A stretch of DNA of 37,050 nt from a virus, in IMG/VR virus record IMGVR_UViG_3300027996_000087, positions 1 to 37,050 of that record, one strand, 5' to 3'. The notes beneath the pieces are model-generated. The model ran no database searches. It saw only the letters and a program-made list of their open reading frames with translations, and had not been told where the DNA came from. Each line of letters opens with the position of its first letter. The stretch's first letter is position 1. This document shows positions 8,508 to 17,083 of this stretch, piece by piece. The translations under genes and the position numbers were made by a program.

Positions 8508-9346
8508 TACACGTTCCCCTGAAAATTAAACTGCTGCTCTTGCAGGAATCTCGGGTCAACATTTTGAGGTAGATTAGTAAATAAACCGACATTCTGCTGT
8601 TGCGGCTGTGAATATTGCGAATAGCTTTGACCTAAGTTACCAAAGAATCCAGCTAAAGCATCAGCGTTATTCTGACCTGCTTGGAAATTAAATTGCGCTG
8701 CATTTGTATTAGCAGATGTTTGAGCGCCACTAGCTGAGATTGCTTGTTGTAACTGATTAGACAAAGACTGATCTATAGTCTGAGCGCCACCAAATGCACC
8801 TAATGCGTTTTGGAACAATCTTTCTTGCTGCTGCTGACCCATTGTAAGGCCTGTTAATTCTCTTTGCTGCTGAGCCGTTGCCTGCGCATTAAATAATGCC
8901 TGCGTATTCATTTGTCCAGCAGTAGCGCCCGTCAGTCCTTTGGCGAAATTTCTATTCTCTAAATTAAGCATTGCTTGCTGCTCTTGAGGCGCTGCAAGAT
9001 CAGTTAATTGCTGAGTAAATATGCCGCCTGCTTGTGCTGGATCAAAGGTTTGAAAGTCCTGTAAACCTTGCTGGCCTAATCCCCATAATTGATTTCTTAA
9101 TTGCTGTTGCTCAGGGGATAATTGCGTTCTGAACTGACCATCTTCAAAACTAACTGTCCCTTGACCTGTTTCTATTCCAACCGGAGCGAATCTAGAAGCT
9201 CTAGCTGCGTCCTTAGCCGCCTTACTGCCTATAATTGCAGAGCCTATAGCTCCAGCAGCCATTAAGCCACCGCCTATAGCGCCAATAACATGAAGCTCAT
9301 TAAAAGGCTTAAGGATAAATGTTAATAGTTTATTTAAAGTAATCAT
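8507..9346 (-). CDS. Ejection-type protein with Gly-rich hydrophobic N-terminus
   Basis: The 279-aa protein has a glycine-rich hydrophobic stretch near residues 20-40 (VIGAIGGGLMAAGAIGSAII), followed by an AAKDAARAS helix. The rest is very Gln-rich (LSPEQQQLRNQLWGLGQQGL and TMGQQQQERLF). This pattern (Gly-zipper-like segment plus Gln-rich helices) is typical of podovirus internal core or ejection proteins of the T7 gp14 / P22 gp7 kind. The start is the ATG overlapping the upstream stop as ATGA; a shorter start inside the glycine stretch is possible. Confidence 0.65.
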   Translation of the reverse strand: MITLNKLLTFILKPFNELHVIGAIGGGLMAAGAIGSAIIGSKAAKDAARASRFAPVGIETGQGTVSFEDGQFRTQLSPEQQQLRNQLWGLGQQGLQDFQTFDPAQAGGIFTQQLTDLAAPQEQQAMLNLENRNFAKGLTGATAGQMNTQALFNAQATAQQQRELTGLTMGQQQQERLFQNALGAFGGAQTIDQSLSNQLQQAISASGAQTSANTNAAQFNFQAGQNNADALAGFFGNLGQSYSQYSQPQQQNVGLFTNLPQNVDPRFLQEQQFNFQGNV

Positions 9347-10248
9347 ACATAATATCCCGCTAGGTAAATTCTGACCGTTCGTGATGTAGGAGCTGTGCCT
9401 GTTTGCAAGATTGCGTAGTCAAATATCTCACCAGAAGCAAGATTAACTGTAATTTGATTTGAGTTAGAGTCATTCGACGTTATTGTTGGAGCGTTAGCAT
9501 AAACCGCCCTATGAACAAATGTCGTTAATGTCTCTCCACCTTCTCCGACAACAATTTCAGACGCCCCTGTTGAGCCGCCGCTCAATTGATCTACATATAC
9601 GTTTAAAATCGCTTTTACCGCTGTTCCAGTTATCGATCCATGCGCTGATAGATCAACGGGAGTGTTGCCAGTTGCTGTTGTCGATGTGTCGGTAGCTAAT
9701 GACACAGGAGTATCTAGGATAACCATGCCGTAAATGGGTGTTGCATCTACAGTGATTTCGCCAGTTCCATTTCTTGTTAAGTCAAGATCTGAATTAGTTT
9801 CAGTAACACTGACTGAAGCCGCATTACCTGTAGCTGCATTAGTAACCCTTACATTATTAGCGGCGCTTGCCGTTGTGACGACCGTTAAGGCATCAGCAGC
9901 ATTTGTATCAACAAGCTTAGTTGCGGTAGAGGCAAGTCCTGTTAAATCACCAGTTACATTACCAGTTACATTGCCGGTTAAATTGCCAGTTACGTTTCCT
10001 GTCAAAGTCGCCGTTATCGTTCCAGACCCATTAGTCGCTATAGTCGAATCTTTAAGATCACCATTAGCATCCATTGTTAATAGATTGTTATTTGTGGCGG
10101 AAGATACTTTATTTGACTTTGTGCCGACAGCAGTCGATATATTGCTGTATTCAGTATCATGCTCAGAGCCTTTAATGACTTTATTAGCATCACCTGTAGC
10201 AAGCGAATCCTTAGCCGTAAAGTTTGTGGTTTTTGAATAGTCAGACAT
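9343..10248 (-). CDS. Tail fibre-like protein with TGNV repeats
   Basis: The 301-aa protein has an N-terminus (MSDYSKTTNFTAKDSLATGD) typical of phage fibre attachment segments. A tandem 4-residue repeat follows (TGN[VL] five times, then TGDLTG), ending in a beta-rich C-terminal domain. Such short repeats are common in phage fibre shafts. The gene follows the nozzle-like gene directly (TAATG overlap). It likely forms a trimeric fibre on the short tail. Receptor specificity cannot be read from the sequence. Confidence 0.65.
   Translation of the reverse strand: MSDYSKTTNFTAKDSLATGDANKVIKGSEHDTEYSNISTAVGTKSNKVSSATNNNLLTMDANGDLKDSTIATNGSGTITATLTGNVTGNLTGNVTGNVTGDLTGLASTATKLVDTNAADALTVVTTASAANNVRVTNAATGNAASVSVTETNSDLDLTRNGTGEITVDATPIYGMVILDTPVSLATDTSTTATGNTPVDLSAHGSITGTAVKAILNVYVDQLSGGSTGASEIVVGEGGETLTTFVHRAVYANAPTITSNDSNSNQITVNLASGEIFDYAILQTGTAPTSRTVRIYLAGYYV
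9946..10017 (-). repeat. 12-nt tandem repeat in the fibre gene
   Basis: About six copies of a 12-base unit (plus-strand form CCAGTTACATTR, imperfect) encode TGNV/TGNL/TGDL blocks in the fibre protein. Unit number could change by slippage and so alter shaft length. Confidence 0.7.
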
Positions 10249-11942
10249 TAGTTTATTCGTCCTCTTTTGGCTTTTAAGGTCACTTTATTAACACCTACTT
10301 TACCATTGTTTATTTTGGCTTCAAAGCCTATTTTTATTAGCTCGCCAGTACCCGTTAAATTGAAATTAACTTCAACTGTAGATTCGCCATATCCATATTC
10401 GTCAACACCGTATTCAGCAATATTGTATTCGGATACACTACCAGCTAAAGGCACTAATGATTTTGCTTGAGAGCTTTCTGTTGTTTGAAAATCATAATCC
10501 CAAGTCCCTGCGACATTCAAAGAATAACTGCTGTATATGTAGAATCTCATATTCTTCCATATCAACTCCATTCCATTACTTCCCGGGTCTATCCATCCAG
10601 ACTTATAATCCATTAAGTAAGTTAATCCATTATCCAAATAACCAGAATACCTCCCTAATTTACCGGACTTCATTCCAAATATAAGGTCTCCATTCCTTCT
10701 TGTTACTGCTCCATATGGGTTTATCGAATTCCATATAAAAGGACGTATTACTTGTTTTGAAATTAGCCTTACATCGAAAACATAAACGAGTCCATTCTTT
10801 GGCATCGTTATTATATACATGCCTTTTCTTTCATTATAAGCACTTCTTACATCCGATAAATCATCATAAGATGAAGAGTCACTAACAATGCTAGACCTAA
10901 CCTTTTCGGATATAGTCGATAAAGGCATATTATTCTGAAGTATAGTCCTTCCTAGGCTTCTAACACCTTCTTCAGATAGCCATAATAAATCCTGACCTAT
11001 ACTCTGAACTGTATCTCTTGCCATGCATCCAATATTTTCAATAACCTCACTTAAGGCTAGATTAGTTATATTATCAATGCCGCTATAAACAATTACTGAC
11101 TTTTTACATAAGATTATTAGGAAGTTATTATGTACTGATAGCGCAACTATTGAATCATTACTTGTAACCCAAACGGTATTTAAATCTATCTTCCCAGCAC
11201 TTCCAACGTCTGTTGTGCCGCCTGTATCAAATGAGCTAGGTATTAATAAGTCGCTGTAATAGATTGTTGTATCATCAGATAGCCATAAGCGACCATATGC
11301 AGTTAATGCTACATTAGACTGTGGAATCTGCCTTGTAGTCCAGACAACTCCATCTGTTTCGGTTGTTGTTCCGCCTAAAGTGGTTGACCACGCTGGCTCA
11401 CCCTCGGTATCATTTGTTGTATTTGCTGTTGTGCATTCGTAGTAATACCCGTTTCGAGTAGTTGGGATAACTAAATCTCCAGCAGCCTTAACTGTACTTG
11501 CTGCCCACGCAGTATTCTGATCAACTAAGTATTCAAAATCACCACTGCCATTCCAGAATATAGGCTCATGCAATGATTGAACACCATAGCAATTACCTTG
11601 AGCATTTTGAAACTGCCAATTGTCTTCAGTTACAGCCAATGATCCAGTGGAATCGGTTAATACAGTATCGCCAGTAAATACCTTATTTCCACCAGCACTA
11701 ACTAATACCTCTGTCCCTGAATCACTTACATAAGAATGAACAACATCAATCGTTGGGTTTCCTGGCAAAGAGGCGCTATTTAAAGCCACCCACCCTTCTC
11801 TTGATTCTATTCGTCCATTTCTTGATAAAACACAGTTATATGCAGTTGTTGCATATCTATGGTCCAATACATCATCCTGATCTTCAGTGTTTAAACCTAA
11901 AGACCCAGGTGACTGTAAAGATATAGGCGATGCGCGAGTCAA
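10248..11942 (-). CDS. Tail nozzle / tubular protein B-like
   Basis: The 564-aa protein opens with the SLGLNTEDQDDVLDHRYATT pattern, then SRNGRIESREGW. That opening is typical of podovirus tail tubular protein B / P22 gp10-like nozzle proteins, which describe 'a list of variables' through WD-like beta blades. Beta-strand-rich repeats with Asp, Gly and Trp fill the rest. It follows the adaptor gene, as in other short-tailed phages. The start appears to be TTG, overlapping the upstream stop as TTGA; no ATG or GTG lies near it and the ribosome site is weak. It likely forms the hexameric tip tube through which DNA passes. Confidence 0.7.
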   Translation of the reverse strand: MTRASPISLQSPGSLGLNTEDQDDVLDHRYATTAYNCVLSRNGRIESREGWVALNSASLPGNPTIDVVHSYVSDSGTEVLVSAGGNKVFTGDTVLTDSTGSLAVTEDNWQFQNAQGNCYGVQSLHEPIFWNGSGDFEYLVDQNTAWAASTVKAAGDLVIPTTRNGYYYECTTANTTNDTEGEPAWSTTLGGTTTETDGVVWTTRQIPQSNVALTAYGRLWLSDDTTIYYSDLLIPSSFDTGGTTDVGSAGKIDLNTVWVTSNDSIVALSVHNNFLIILCKKSVIVYSGIDNITNLALSEVIENIGCMARDTVQSIGQDLLWLSEEGVRSLGRTILQNNMPLSTISEKVRSSIVSDSSSYDDLSDVRSAYNERKGMYIITMPKNGLVYVFDVRLISKQVIRPFIWNSINPYGAVTRRNGDLIFGMKSGKLGRYSGYLDNGLTYLMDYKSGWIDPGSNGMELIWKNMRFYIYSSYSLNVAGTWDYDFQTTESSQAKSLVPLAGSVSEYNIAEYGVDEYGYGESTVEVNFNLTGTGELIKIGFEAKINNGKVGVNKVTLKAKRGRIN

Positions 11943-12589
11943 TTAACACACCATGTAGTTTCAGATGAGTGCTGATTAGCGGCATCTATTGATATAGCGT
12001 CAGATAAGGCGTTTTTATACTTAGCATCTAACTCGTTGTATGATGCCCCGCCATCTTCACCGCGCTCTGATACAGCAAGCGCCCATGCTCCTAACTCAAC
12101 AACACGGGAAGGGACTAAAATAATATCGCTATCAGCGCTTAAATCAGCTTGGCTTAACACCATGTTGAAATCAATACTATAAACCCCATCGGGCTTTGGG
12201 TATAAATCAATCTGAAGGTCGCCATCAGTACTCACGCCATTTATCCCATAAAGACTTGGCGCACCTGTTTGGACACTAGAATCAATAAACAATGAATTCA
12301 AATGGCTCATTGACGTCTTTCTTACCCTAGAATTATCCGTGTCATTCCATACATCTTGTATTAATGGGCTATCACCTGATCCCGTTAATATATATCTAAA
12401 CACACCACTAGAAGTTGTTACTATAGTTGTATATCTTAGTGCGTTCCATTTCCAAGAGTCTTCAACCTCTTTTTTCGTGACGTTAATGAAATCGCCAACA
12501 AGTTGTGAGATGACGTTTTCAGATACTGTAGCCACTGCATCTTCTCTTAGCTTTCTTAACACTGAATTAACTGCTTCAAGATAAGTCAT
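11939..12589 (-). CDS. Head-tail adaptor / tail tubular protein A-like
   Basis: The 216-aa protein starts MTYLEAVNSVLRKLREDAVA and contains KKEVEDSWKWNALR near residue 40. This is the hallmark opening of gp11-type (T7) / gp4-type podovirus adaptors, which sit under the portal and hold the nozzle. Family length is about 190-220. It is immediately upstream of the nozzle gene and just after the tailspike gene (TAATG overlap). Confidence 0.75.
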   Translation of the reverse strand: MTYLEAVNSVLRKLREDAVATVSENVISQLVGDFINVTKKEVEDSWKWNALRYTTIVTTSSGVFRYILTGSGDSPLIQDVWNDTDNSRVRKTSMSHLNSLFIDSSVQTGAPSLYGINGVSTDGDLQIDLYPKPDGVYSIDFNMVLSQADLSADSDIILVPSRVVELGAWALAVSERGEDGGASYNELDAKYKNALSDAISIDAANQHSSETTWCVN

Positions 12590-14271
12590 TAAGCAACCTC
12601 ATACATGCCGGAGATATAAATAGTATTGCCATTAGCTGACCATACAGGCGTATATATAAATGTACTTTCTGCAACACCGTTTCCTAAACTTAATAAATTT
12701 GTATCCACTACAGAAACAGCCCCATCATATTGGCAGGCTGGCTGGCCGGTTATTGTCGATGTTCCAGCGACACTTGCTATCGTTGCGCCGCCTGCACATA
12801 CAATTTTAACCTGAACATAAATATTCTTACCAATCCGAGTATATCGCCCTGTAGGTGTTATTGACCCGCCGCCGACAACTTCAGTAAATGAATTTAATGT
12901 TGGAGTGAACGTCTGTGTATCGCCAATTACTGGATAGGCCGCATTTGATGCTAATGTATATAGAAATGATGGAGCCAAAGCGCCTGTATTTGGGTACTTA
13001 GGTGACTCCCATATTAGCTTTTGACCTGCAATTGTAGCCGTTGAGCCTGACTGCCAAAAGCAATTACTGCCCTCGGCCCCCCTAACTGTAGCATCAGCAT
13101 TAAACGCCTCCAGCGTAGCAGATGTGTAGTAGAAATCATCAACTTTAAAATTAGATACCTTCCTTAAATAGATTCCGGCACGATCGCCCCCACGCCCGCC
13201 TTTAATAGATAGGTTTTGAATATCAAAGTTGTGAGATATGTAATATAGATACTTTGTAGTATCTACGCCTTGCTCAAATCTTACGTTATTAAATGATATG
13301 TCTGAGGAGACAGCTGATGATGTTGTGTCATTCCAATAAAGCCCATGCTCACCACCAATCCACGCTTGATAGCCAGTGAATGACAATGACGTTAGCAACA
13401 ATCCATCAGCTACCTCTATAACACTATATCCAGATGCCGCACCGCTGCCAAGATACATATTATGAAAGTTATGATGATCGCATCCGATATTTACCGCTGG
13501 ATGAGGCGCGGGGATTTTATCTAATAATATAACTCGATCAGCGAAAGCGTACCAATCACTACAAGCACAAAGCTCACGACCTTTAAAATGAGCGAATGTT
13601 GACCCAGCACCATAAACGTGAGGATAAACTGTTCCCAGATTCTCAAATATATAACCCGAACAATCAATGACCTCTATTATTTTCTTTAAGTAAGTCGTAT
13701 CCACTGATGAAAAAGACATATGCTTTAATGAGCCTTGATATAAGACTCCATCATTATCATTTTCAAATAAGAAGCATGTATCATTCGCTGTTGGCTCAAA
13801 AGTTATGTGGGTAGAGCCGACACCTGTGCCATATATATGTGTTCTATCTTTATCTATTAATATAGTGCTTGTTACTAGGTAGGTTCCAGCAGGTATAAAT
13901 ACTTGGCCCGCACCACTGGATAAAACTGCGATAGTTGCTTGAATAGCTGCGGTGTCGTCAGCAACGCCATCTCCTTTTGCGCCAAACCATGATGTATTTA
14001 AGTCACCATCATATATTCTCATCCATCTACCTGTCGTTACGCCAGTCGCTTGAATAATTGTCCCATCATTATTAGTTGCCGTAGATGCTGAATCCCAATA
14101 AAATTCACCGCCACCGTTATCACCAGCAGCATAATAACCCTGAACAGATAAACCATCTTCAGGGCCGCTAAATGTTTTTAGGGCGGATATTGTTTCAACA
14201 GTAGCTACTCTATTAATTGAGCCTCTGCTTGTTCCAGCTCCAGACCCGCCTATATTCCTATCTATTGCCAT
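12589..14271 (-). CDS. Tailspike with pectate-lyase-type beta-helix
   Basis: The 560-aa spike has an N-terminal virion-binding part (about residues 1-90). The segment WFGAKGDGVADDTAAIQATI (about 94-113) follows, then VFIPAGTYLVTSTILIDKDR. This is the classic start of Pectate_lyase_3 (PF12708) beta-helix domains in capsular or O-antigen depolymerases. Repeating short strands run to about residue 430, then a C-terminal domain (SFTEVVGGGSITPTGRYTRI) typical of fibre tips. Catalytic residues cannot be assigned. It lies between the decoration and adaptor genes, after a terminator. The ribosome site AGGA is about 8 bases before ATG. Confidence 0.85.
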   Translation of the reverse strand: MAIDRNIGGSGAGTSRGSINRVATVETISALKTFSGPEDGLSVQGYYAAGDNGGGEFYWDSASTATNNDGTIIQATGVTTGRWMRIYDGDLNTSWFGAKGDGVADDTAAIQATIAVLSSGAGQVFIPAGTYLVTSTILIDKDRTHIYGTGVGSTHITFEPTANDTCFLFENDNDGVLYQGSLKHMSFSSVDTTYLKKIIEVIDCSGYIFENLGTVYPHVYGAGSTFAHFKGRELCACSDWYAFADRVILLDKIPAPHPAVNIGCDHHNFHNMYLGSGAASGYSVIEVADGLLLTSLSFTGYQAWIGGEHGLYWNDTTSSAVSSDISFNNVRFEQGVDTTKYLYYISHNFDIQNLSIKGGRGGDRAGIYLRKVSNFKVDDFYYTSATLEAFNADATVRGAEGSNCFWQSGSTATIAGQKLIWESPKYPNTGALAPSFLYTLASNAAYPVIGDTQTFTPTLNSFTEVVGGGSITPTGRYTRIGKNIYVQVKIVCAGGATIASVAGTSTITGQPACQYDGAVSVVDTNLLSLGNGVAESTFIYTPVWSANGNTIYISGMYEVA

Positions 14272-14282
14272 TTTATTTTCCT

Positions 14283-14305
14283 AAAAGAAAACCTCCCGAA
14301 GGAGG
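14283..14305 (-). terminator. UUCG-loop terminator after the decoration gene
   Basis: On the minus strand CCTCC-TTCG-GGAGG (305-292) is followed by TTTTCTTTT. A five-pair GC stem with a very stable UUCG loop and a U-rich tail fits an intrinsic terminator or attenuator. It lies just before the tailspike ATG and should reduce transcription of downstream tail genes relative to coat genes. Confidence 0.75.
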
Positions 14306-14312
14306 CATCTAT

Positions 14313-14663
14313 TTACCAAGATGGACGACCAATTAACATCTTAAAAGATGCTGCATTAAGTGCGTCTGCTGCAAATTGCGCATCATCAGCCATCCACTGT
14401 ACTGTAACAGTGTTTGCCGCTGAAACATGAGCAGAAGGAAGCGCTTGATCTGTGCCATCATCAAAATCAGCACCAAAAGCCATTCCTAAAACCATATCGC
14501 CAAGAGCTACGCCCGCAACAGTGATGTCGAACTCGCCAATAGCAGTCGCTGCTACTGCGTCACTATCTGTGACACTACCAGTAACTTTCCACATTTCTTT
14601 AAATGCGCCTTGAAACTGACTCTTGCCTTGGTCTACATTACTAATCGTAATCGTATTAGCCAT
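14313..14663 (-). CDS. Putative head decoration protein, 116 aa
   Basis: The small acidic, beta-rich protein (MANTITISNVDQGKSQFQ...) is encoded directly after the coat protein. It has its own ribosome site (TGGAG) and terminators on both sides, the arrangement expected for an abundant virion protein. It contains no Cys or enzyme motif. A capsid-cementing or decoration role is inferred from position, size and expression signals. Confidence 0.55.
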   Translation of the reverse strand: MANTITISNVDQGKSQFQGAFKEMWKVTGSVTDSDAVAATAIGEFDITVAGVALGDMVLGMAFGADFDDGTDQALPSAHVSAANTVTVQWMADDAQFAADALNAASFKMLIGRPSW

Positions 14664-14677
14664 TTTATTCTCCAGTT

Positions 14678-14701
14678 AAGAAAGAGGGGCTTTCACCCCT
14701 C
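14678..14701 (-). terminator. Terminator after the major coat gene
   Basis: Minus strand GAGGGG-TGAAAG-CCCCTC (701-684) is followed by TTTCTT. The six-pair GC stem with U-rich tail begins nine bases after the coat stop. It is probably a partial terminator allowing some read-through to the decoration and tail genes. Confidence 0.75.
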
Positions 14702-14709
14702 AATCAATT

Positions 14710-15753
14710 CTAATTTGCCACGATTATGCCAACTCCAGCATAATCACGACATTCCTGAATACCGTATAAACGGTCAGCAACATGCAAATCACCTAAGTAC
14801 TCAAGCTTATATTGAGACTGTAGACGAAGATCAGTTTGTTCAGCTAATGCCATAGCATCTTTCTGGAACATAAGGGCTACACGACCAACAACACCACCAT
14901 CAGTACCAACTGTTACCGCTGTACCTGCTTTAGTAGCAGGGTTTGCTACCGAGCCTGTACCAATAGCAGCAGAACTGAAGTTATAGACCTTGTTAGCATC
15001 AGCAGTATCGTCATGAACGTGAGGGCAGTTTGTAGAAATCGCCACATCAACACCATAAAGATTACCAATAATACCGTTACGGATAGTATTGCCGTTGCCA
15101 ATGAACGCTTGCTCAGTGAAACGCGCTAGACCCATTAAGTTGTTACGCTCAACAGGTGGAACAACTAAAGAACGATTCAACATTGGATTATCAGAATCAT
15201 CAAGAGTCTGAATCAAGTTACGAATACCAGCATCAGTTAATGCAGAAGCATTACCTACGTTAGCATTTGCAGTTGGGTCCCATGTAGTTGTGCCATCGCC
15301 AATTACTGCTGCATCCCAACCGGTGCTACCACCAATGTCAGAGAAGTTAGCAAATAGATCTTGGTCAACTTGTTTAGCAAGGCCGTAACCCGCGTCTTCC
15401 ATATATTCACGAAGAATTGAATCAAGCGCTTGAGTTGAAACACGATCTTCAATTAAGAATGAATACTCATAGTGCTTATCTAGCGCAATAGTAATATCTG
15501 TATCAGTACGAGTGATAAGACTAACTACTGTGTTCTCAGCCTTTGCAGAAGGAGTGCCGCGAGAACTTAAAGAAGGCAGGATAATTGCATCACCCTTGTT
15601 GCCTGAGAAATCAATACGCTTAACCTTATTTGCAAGGACAAGATTTTGATTATAAGTGACGATAACATCGTCGATCCACTTAGTTGGAACGAACCCGCCT
15701 GGGTCACTACCTGTGGCATGTGTTATGCCTAAATGATTAGTACCTAAAGCCAT
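14710..15753 (-). CDS. Major capsid (coat) protein
   Basis: The 347-aa protein starts MALGTNHLGITHATGSDPGG, behind a good ribosome site (GAGGTAA, 6 bases). It follows a scaffold-like gene and is followed by a terminator. The sequence has the feel of HK97-fold coat proteins of podoviruses: N-terminal FVPTKWIDDVIVTYNQN and VKRIDFSGNKGDAIILP, a long spine-helix-like region (RVSTQALDSILREYMEDAGY), and central SLVVPPVERNNLMG. Length suits a T=7 head. The assignment rests on order, size and these patterns. Confidence 0.8.
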   Translation of the reverse strand: MALGTNHLGITHATGSDPGGFVPTKWIDDVIVTYNQNLVLANKVKRIDFSGNKGDAIILPSLSSRGTPSAKAENTVVSLITRTDTDITIALDKHYEYSFLIEDRVSTQALDSILREYMEDAGYGLAKQVDQDLFANFSDIGGSTGWDAAVIGDGTTTWDPTANANVGNASALTDAGIRNLIQTLDDSDNPMLNRSLVVPPVERNNLMGLARFTEQAFIGNGNTIRNGIIGNLYGVDVAISTNCPHVHDDTADANKVYNFSSAAIGTGSVANPATKAGTAVTVGTDGGVVGRVALMFQKDAMALAEQTDLRLQSQYKLEYLGDLHVADRLYGIQECRDYAGVGIIVAN

Positions 15754-15778
15754 TTTGAATTACCTCATAATAAACGGC

Positions 15779-16510
15779 CTACTTGGTCACTCGACCTTCA
15801 TCGTAGGCTCGCATAATTTCATCTTTTTTAGCGAGGTACATTTCTTCATTGTTTAATCGTAGATCACGAATGTAGGCTCTCGACCACATCTTCTTACGAC
15901 TACCACCAGAAGCTGTACTTCGCTCCATAGAGGCTGCTTTCAAATCTCTTTCACGCTTACCATCATCCGGCACTTCAACGATCTTCTGGTCTTCCCATCC
16001 GTTCATCAACTCACCTGCTGCTGATAGATCCAATCCATTCGTATTCTTATTATAAAGATTACGCCTGTATTCAGATCCTTGTACCCAGCCCATGAACTCA
16101 GGACTCACAGAGTCTTTGTCAAAGTCTGGATAACGTGACTTAAACTTACCTAAAGCAGTCTCACTTTTCATATTCTGAAGTTCTGTCTTCAGTCCACCAA
16201 CTTCTTTGTCAACAAGATTCCTTGCAGCTTTCTCGGGCTCATAATCCCAGTCAGGTGCTTCGGTCGTGTCTTCAATCGGTTGGTTCTCGGATTGTAGAAG
16301 TTTATCTACCAGTTTACGATTCTCTCCAAGCTCATTCCCTATTCTGGAATGGTCTTTTTCTAGATTACCGTACATACCAATAATGTCATCCATTGATTTC
16401 CCCTGAAATTTATCAGGAATCGCGGATTCGTTAACTTCTGTTCCTTCTGATTCTGCGTTACCCTCATCGGACATAGAATCATCATTTATGATGTAATTAG
16501 CATCGCTCAT
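15779..16510 (-). CDS. Capsid scaffolding protein
   Basis: The 243-aa acidic, helical, Met-containing protein lies directly upstream of the coat gene. It opens with an acidic Ser/Glu-rich tail (MSDEGNAESEGTEVNES), then KFQGKSMDDIIGMYGNLEKD and long charged helices. The C-terminus is basic and helical (KKMWSRAYIRDLRLNNEEM, then EGRVTK), as expected for the coat-binding end of scaffolds. It would direct procapsid assembly and then leave. Confidence 0.75.
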   Translation of the reverse strand: MSDANYIINDDSMSDEGNAESEGTEVNESAIPDKFQGKSMDDIIGMYGNLEKDHSRIGNELGENRKLVDKLLQSENQPIEDTTEAPDWDYEPEKAARNLVDKEVGGLKTELQNMKSETALGKFKSRYPDFDKDSVSPEFMGWVQGSEYRRNLYNKNTNGLDLSAAGELMNGWEDQKIVEVPDDGKRERDLKAASMERSTASGGSRKKMWSRAYIRDLRLNNEEMYLAKKDEIMRAYDEGRVTK

Positions 16511-16537
16511 TTTGCTGCCTCTCGGTTATAGCATTAA

Positions 16538-16561
16538 AGATAGTTACCCAACGGGCTATCT
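16538..16561 (-). terminator. Hairpin before the scaffold gene
   Basis: Minus strand AGATAG-CCC-GTT-GGG-TAA-CTATCT (561-538) is followed by TTTAA. The stem is interrupted by a 3-base bulge and the U-tract is short, so it is a weak terminator or attenuator between the zinc-ribbon and scaffold genes. A TATAAC-like -10 lies just downstream (about 16530-16525), so a promoter for the capsid genes here is possible but not convincing. Confidence 0.35.
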
Positions 16562-16572
16562 AGTTATACTCA

Positions 16573-16824
16573 CTACTTATAAGAACCATGTTCCTTTAAG
16601 TTATGAGCTTCTTTCTTCATTTGCCGCTCTCGTCCTTTTGCCCATCTGTCGGTTGCACCAATATGGTCTCCGCAAATAGGATCTAGGCTCACTGTTGGAG
16701 CTGACAAAATAATTCTTTCACCATCGCCACCACACTCACAAGTGAATGGATCGCTATATTCTGATAATCTTCTAGTTACTTCTGTAACTTTTGAGCAGTC
16801 CTTACAAATAAAGCTATACTTCAT
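16573..16824 (-). CDS. Zinc-ribbon (FmdB-like) protein
   Basis: The 83-aa protein starts MKYSFICKDCSKVTEVTRRL. C7-x2-C10 and C29-x-C31 likely bind one zinc, and a basic helical C-terminus (RWAKGRERQMKKEAHNLKEH) follows. The layout matches the FmdB-type zinc ribbon (PF09723-like) that is frequent beside phage portal and scaffold genes, although the second knuckle is CxC rather than CxxC. Its role in phages is not known. It overlaps the upstream gene by 11 bases. Confidence 0.6.
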   Translation of the reverse strand: MKYSFICKDCSKVTEVTRRLSEYSDPFTCECGGDGERIILSAPTVSLDPICGDHIGATDRWAKGRERQMKKEAHNLKEHGSYK

Positions 16825-17083
16825 CGTCTAAGTCCTGATACTCACCTGATTGATAATATTCTAAAACACCAATCAACCAGTTTAACGCCGATACATAGCC
16901 CATTCTCTTAAATAACTCATCTTGAGTAGGGCTTATAATCATATTAGACCTTTCATCAATAATAGGCATTACAAATATCGTATCAGAAGAATCTTTATTC
17001 GCTTTAATGTCTTCAATTAAGATCTTTCCACCATCAGAAAGAGCCATATCCTTCAAGACTTCAAATTTTCTCTTCTCATCCAT
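16814..17083 (-). CDS. Hypothetical protein, 89 aa
   Basis: The acidic, mixed helix/strand protein (MDEKRKFEVLKDMALS...) contains a hydrophobic helix (GYVSALNWLIGVLEYY) and an acidic tail (YQDLDDEV). It overlaps the sulfotransferase-like gene by 31 bases. A shorter start at 17047 (MALSDGG) would avoid the overlap but has its AAGGA too close to the ATG. I do not recognise a family. Confidence 0.5.
   Translation of the reverse strand: MDEKRKFEVLKDMALSDGGKILIEDIKANKDSSDTIFVMPIIDERSNMIISPTQDELFKRMGYVSALNWLIGVLEYYQSGEYQDLDDEV

Noticed and set aside
9734-10240. 168-codon plus-strand frame opposite the fibre gene
   Set aside because: Shadow of the repetitive fibre gene; Val/Pro-rich translation, no ribosome site, wrong strand for the operon.
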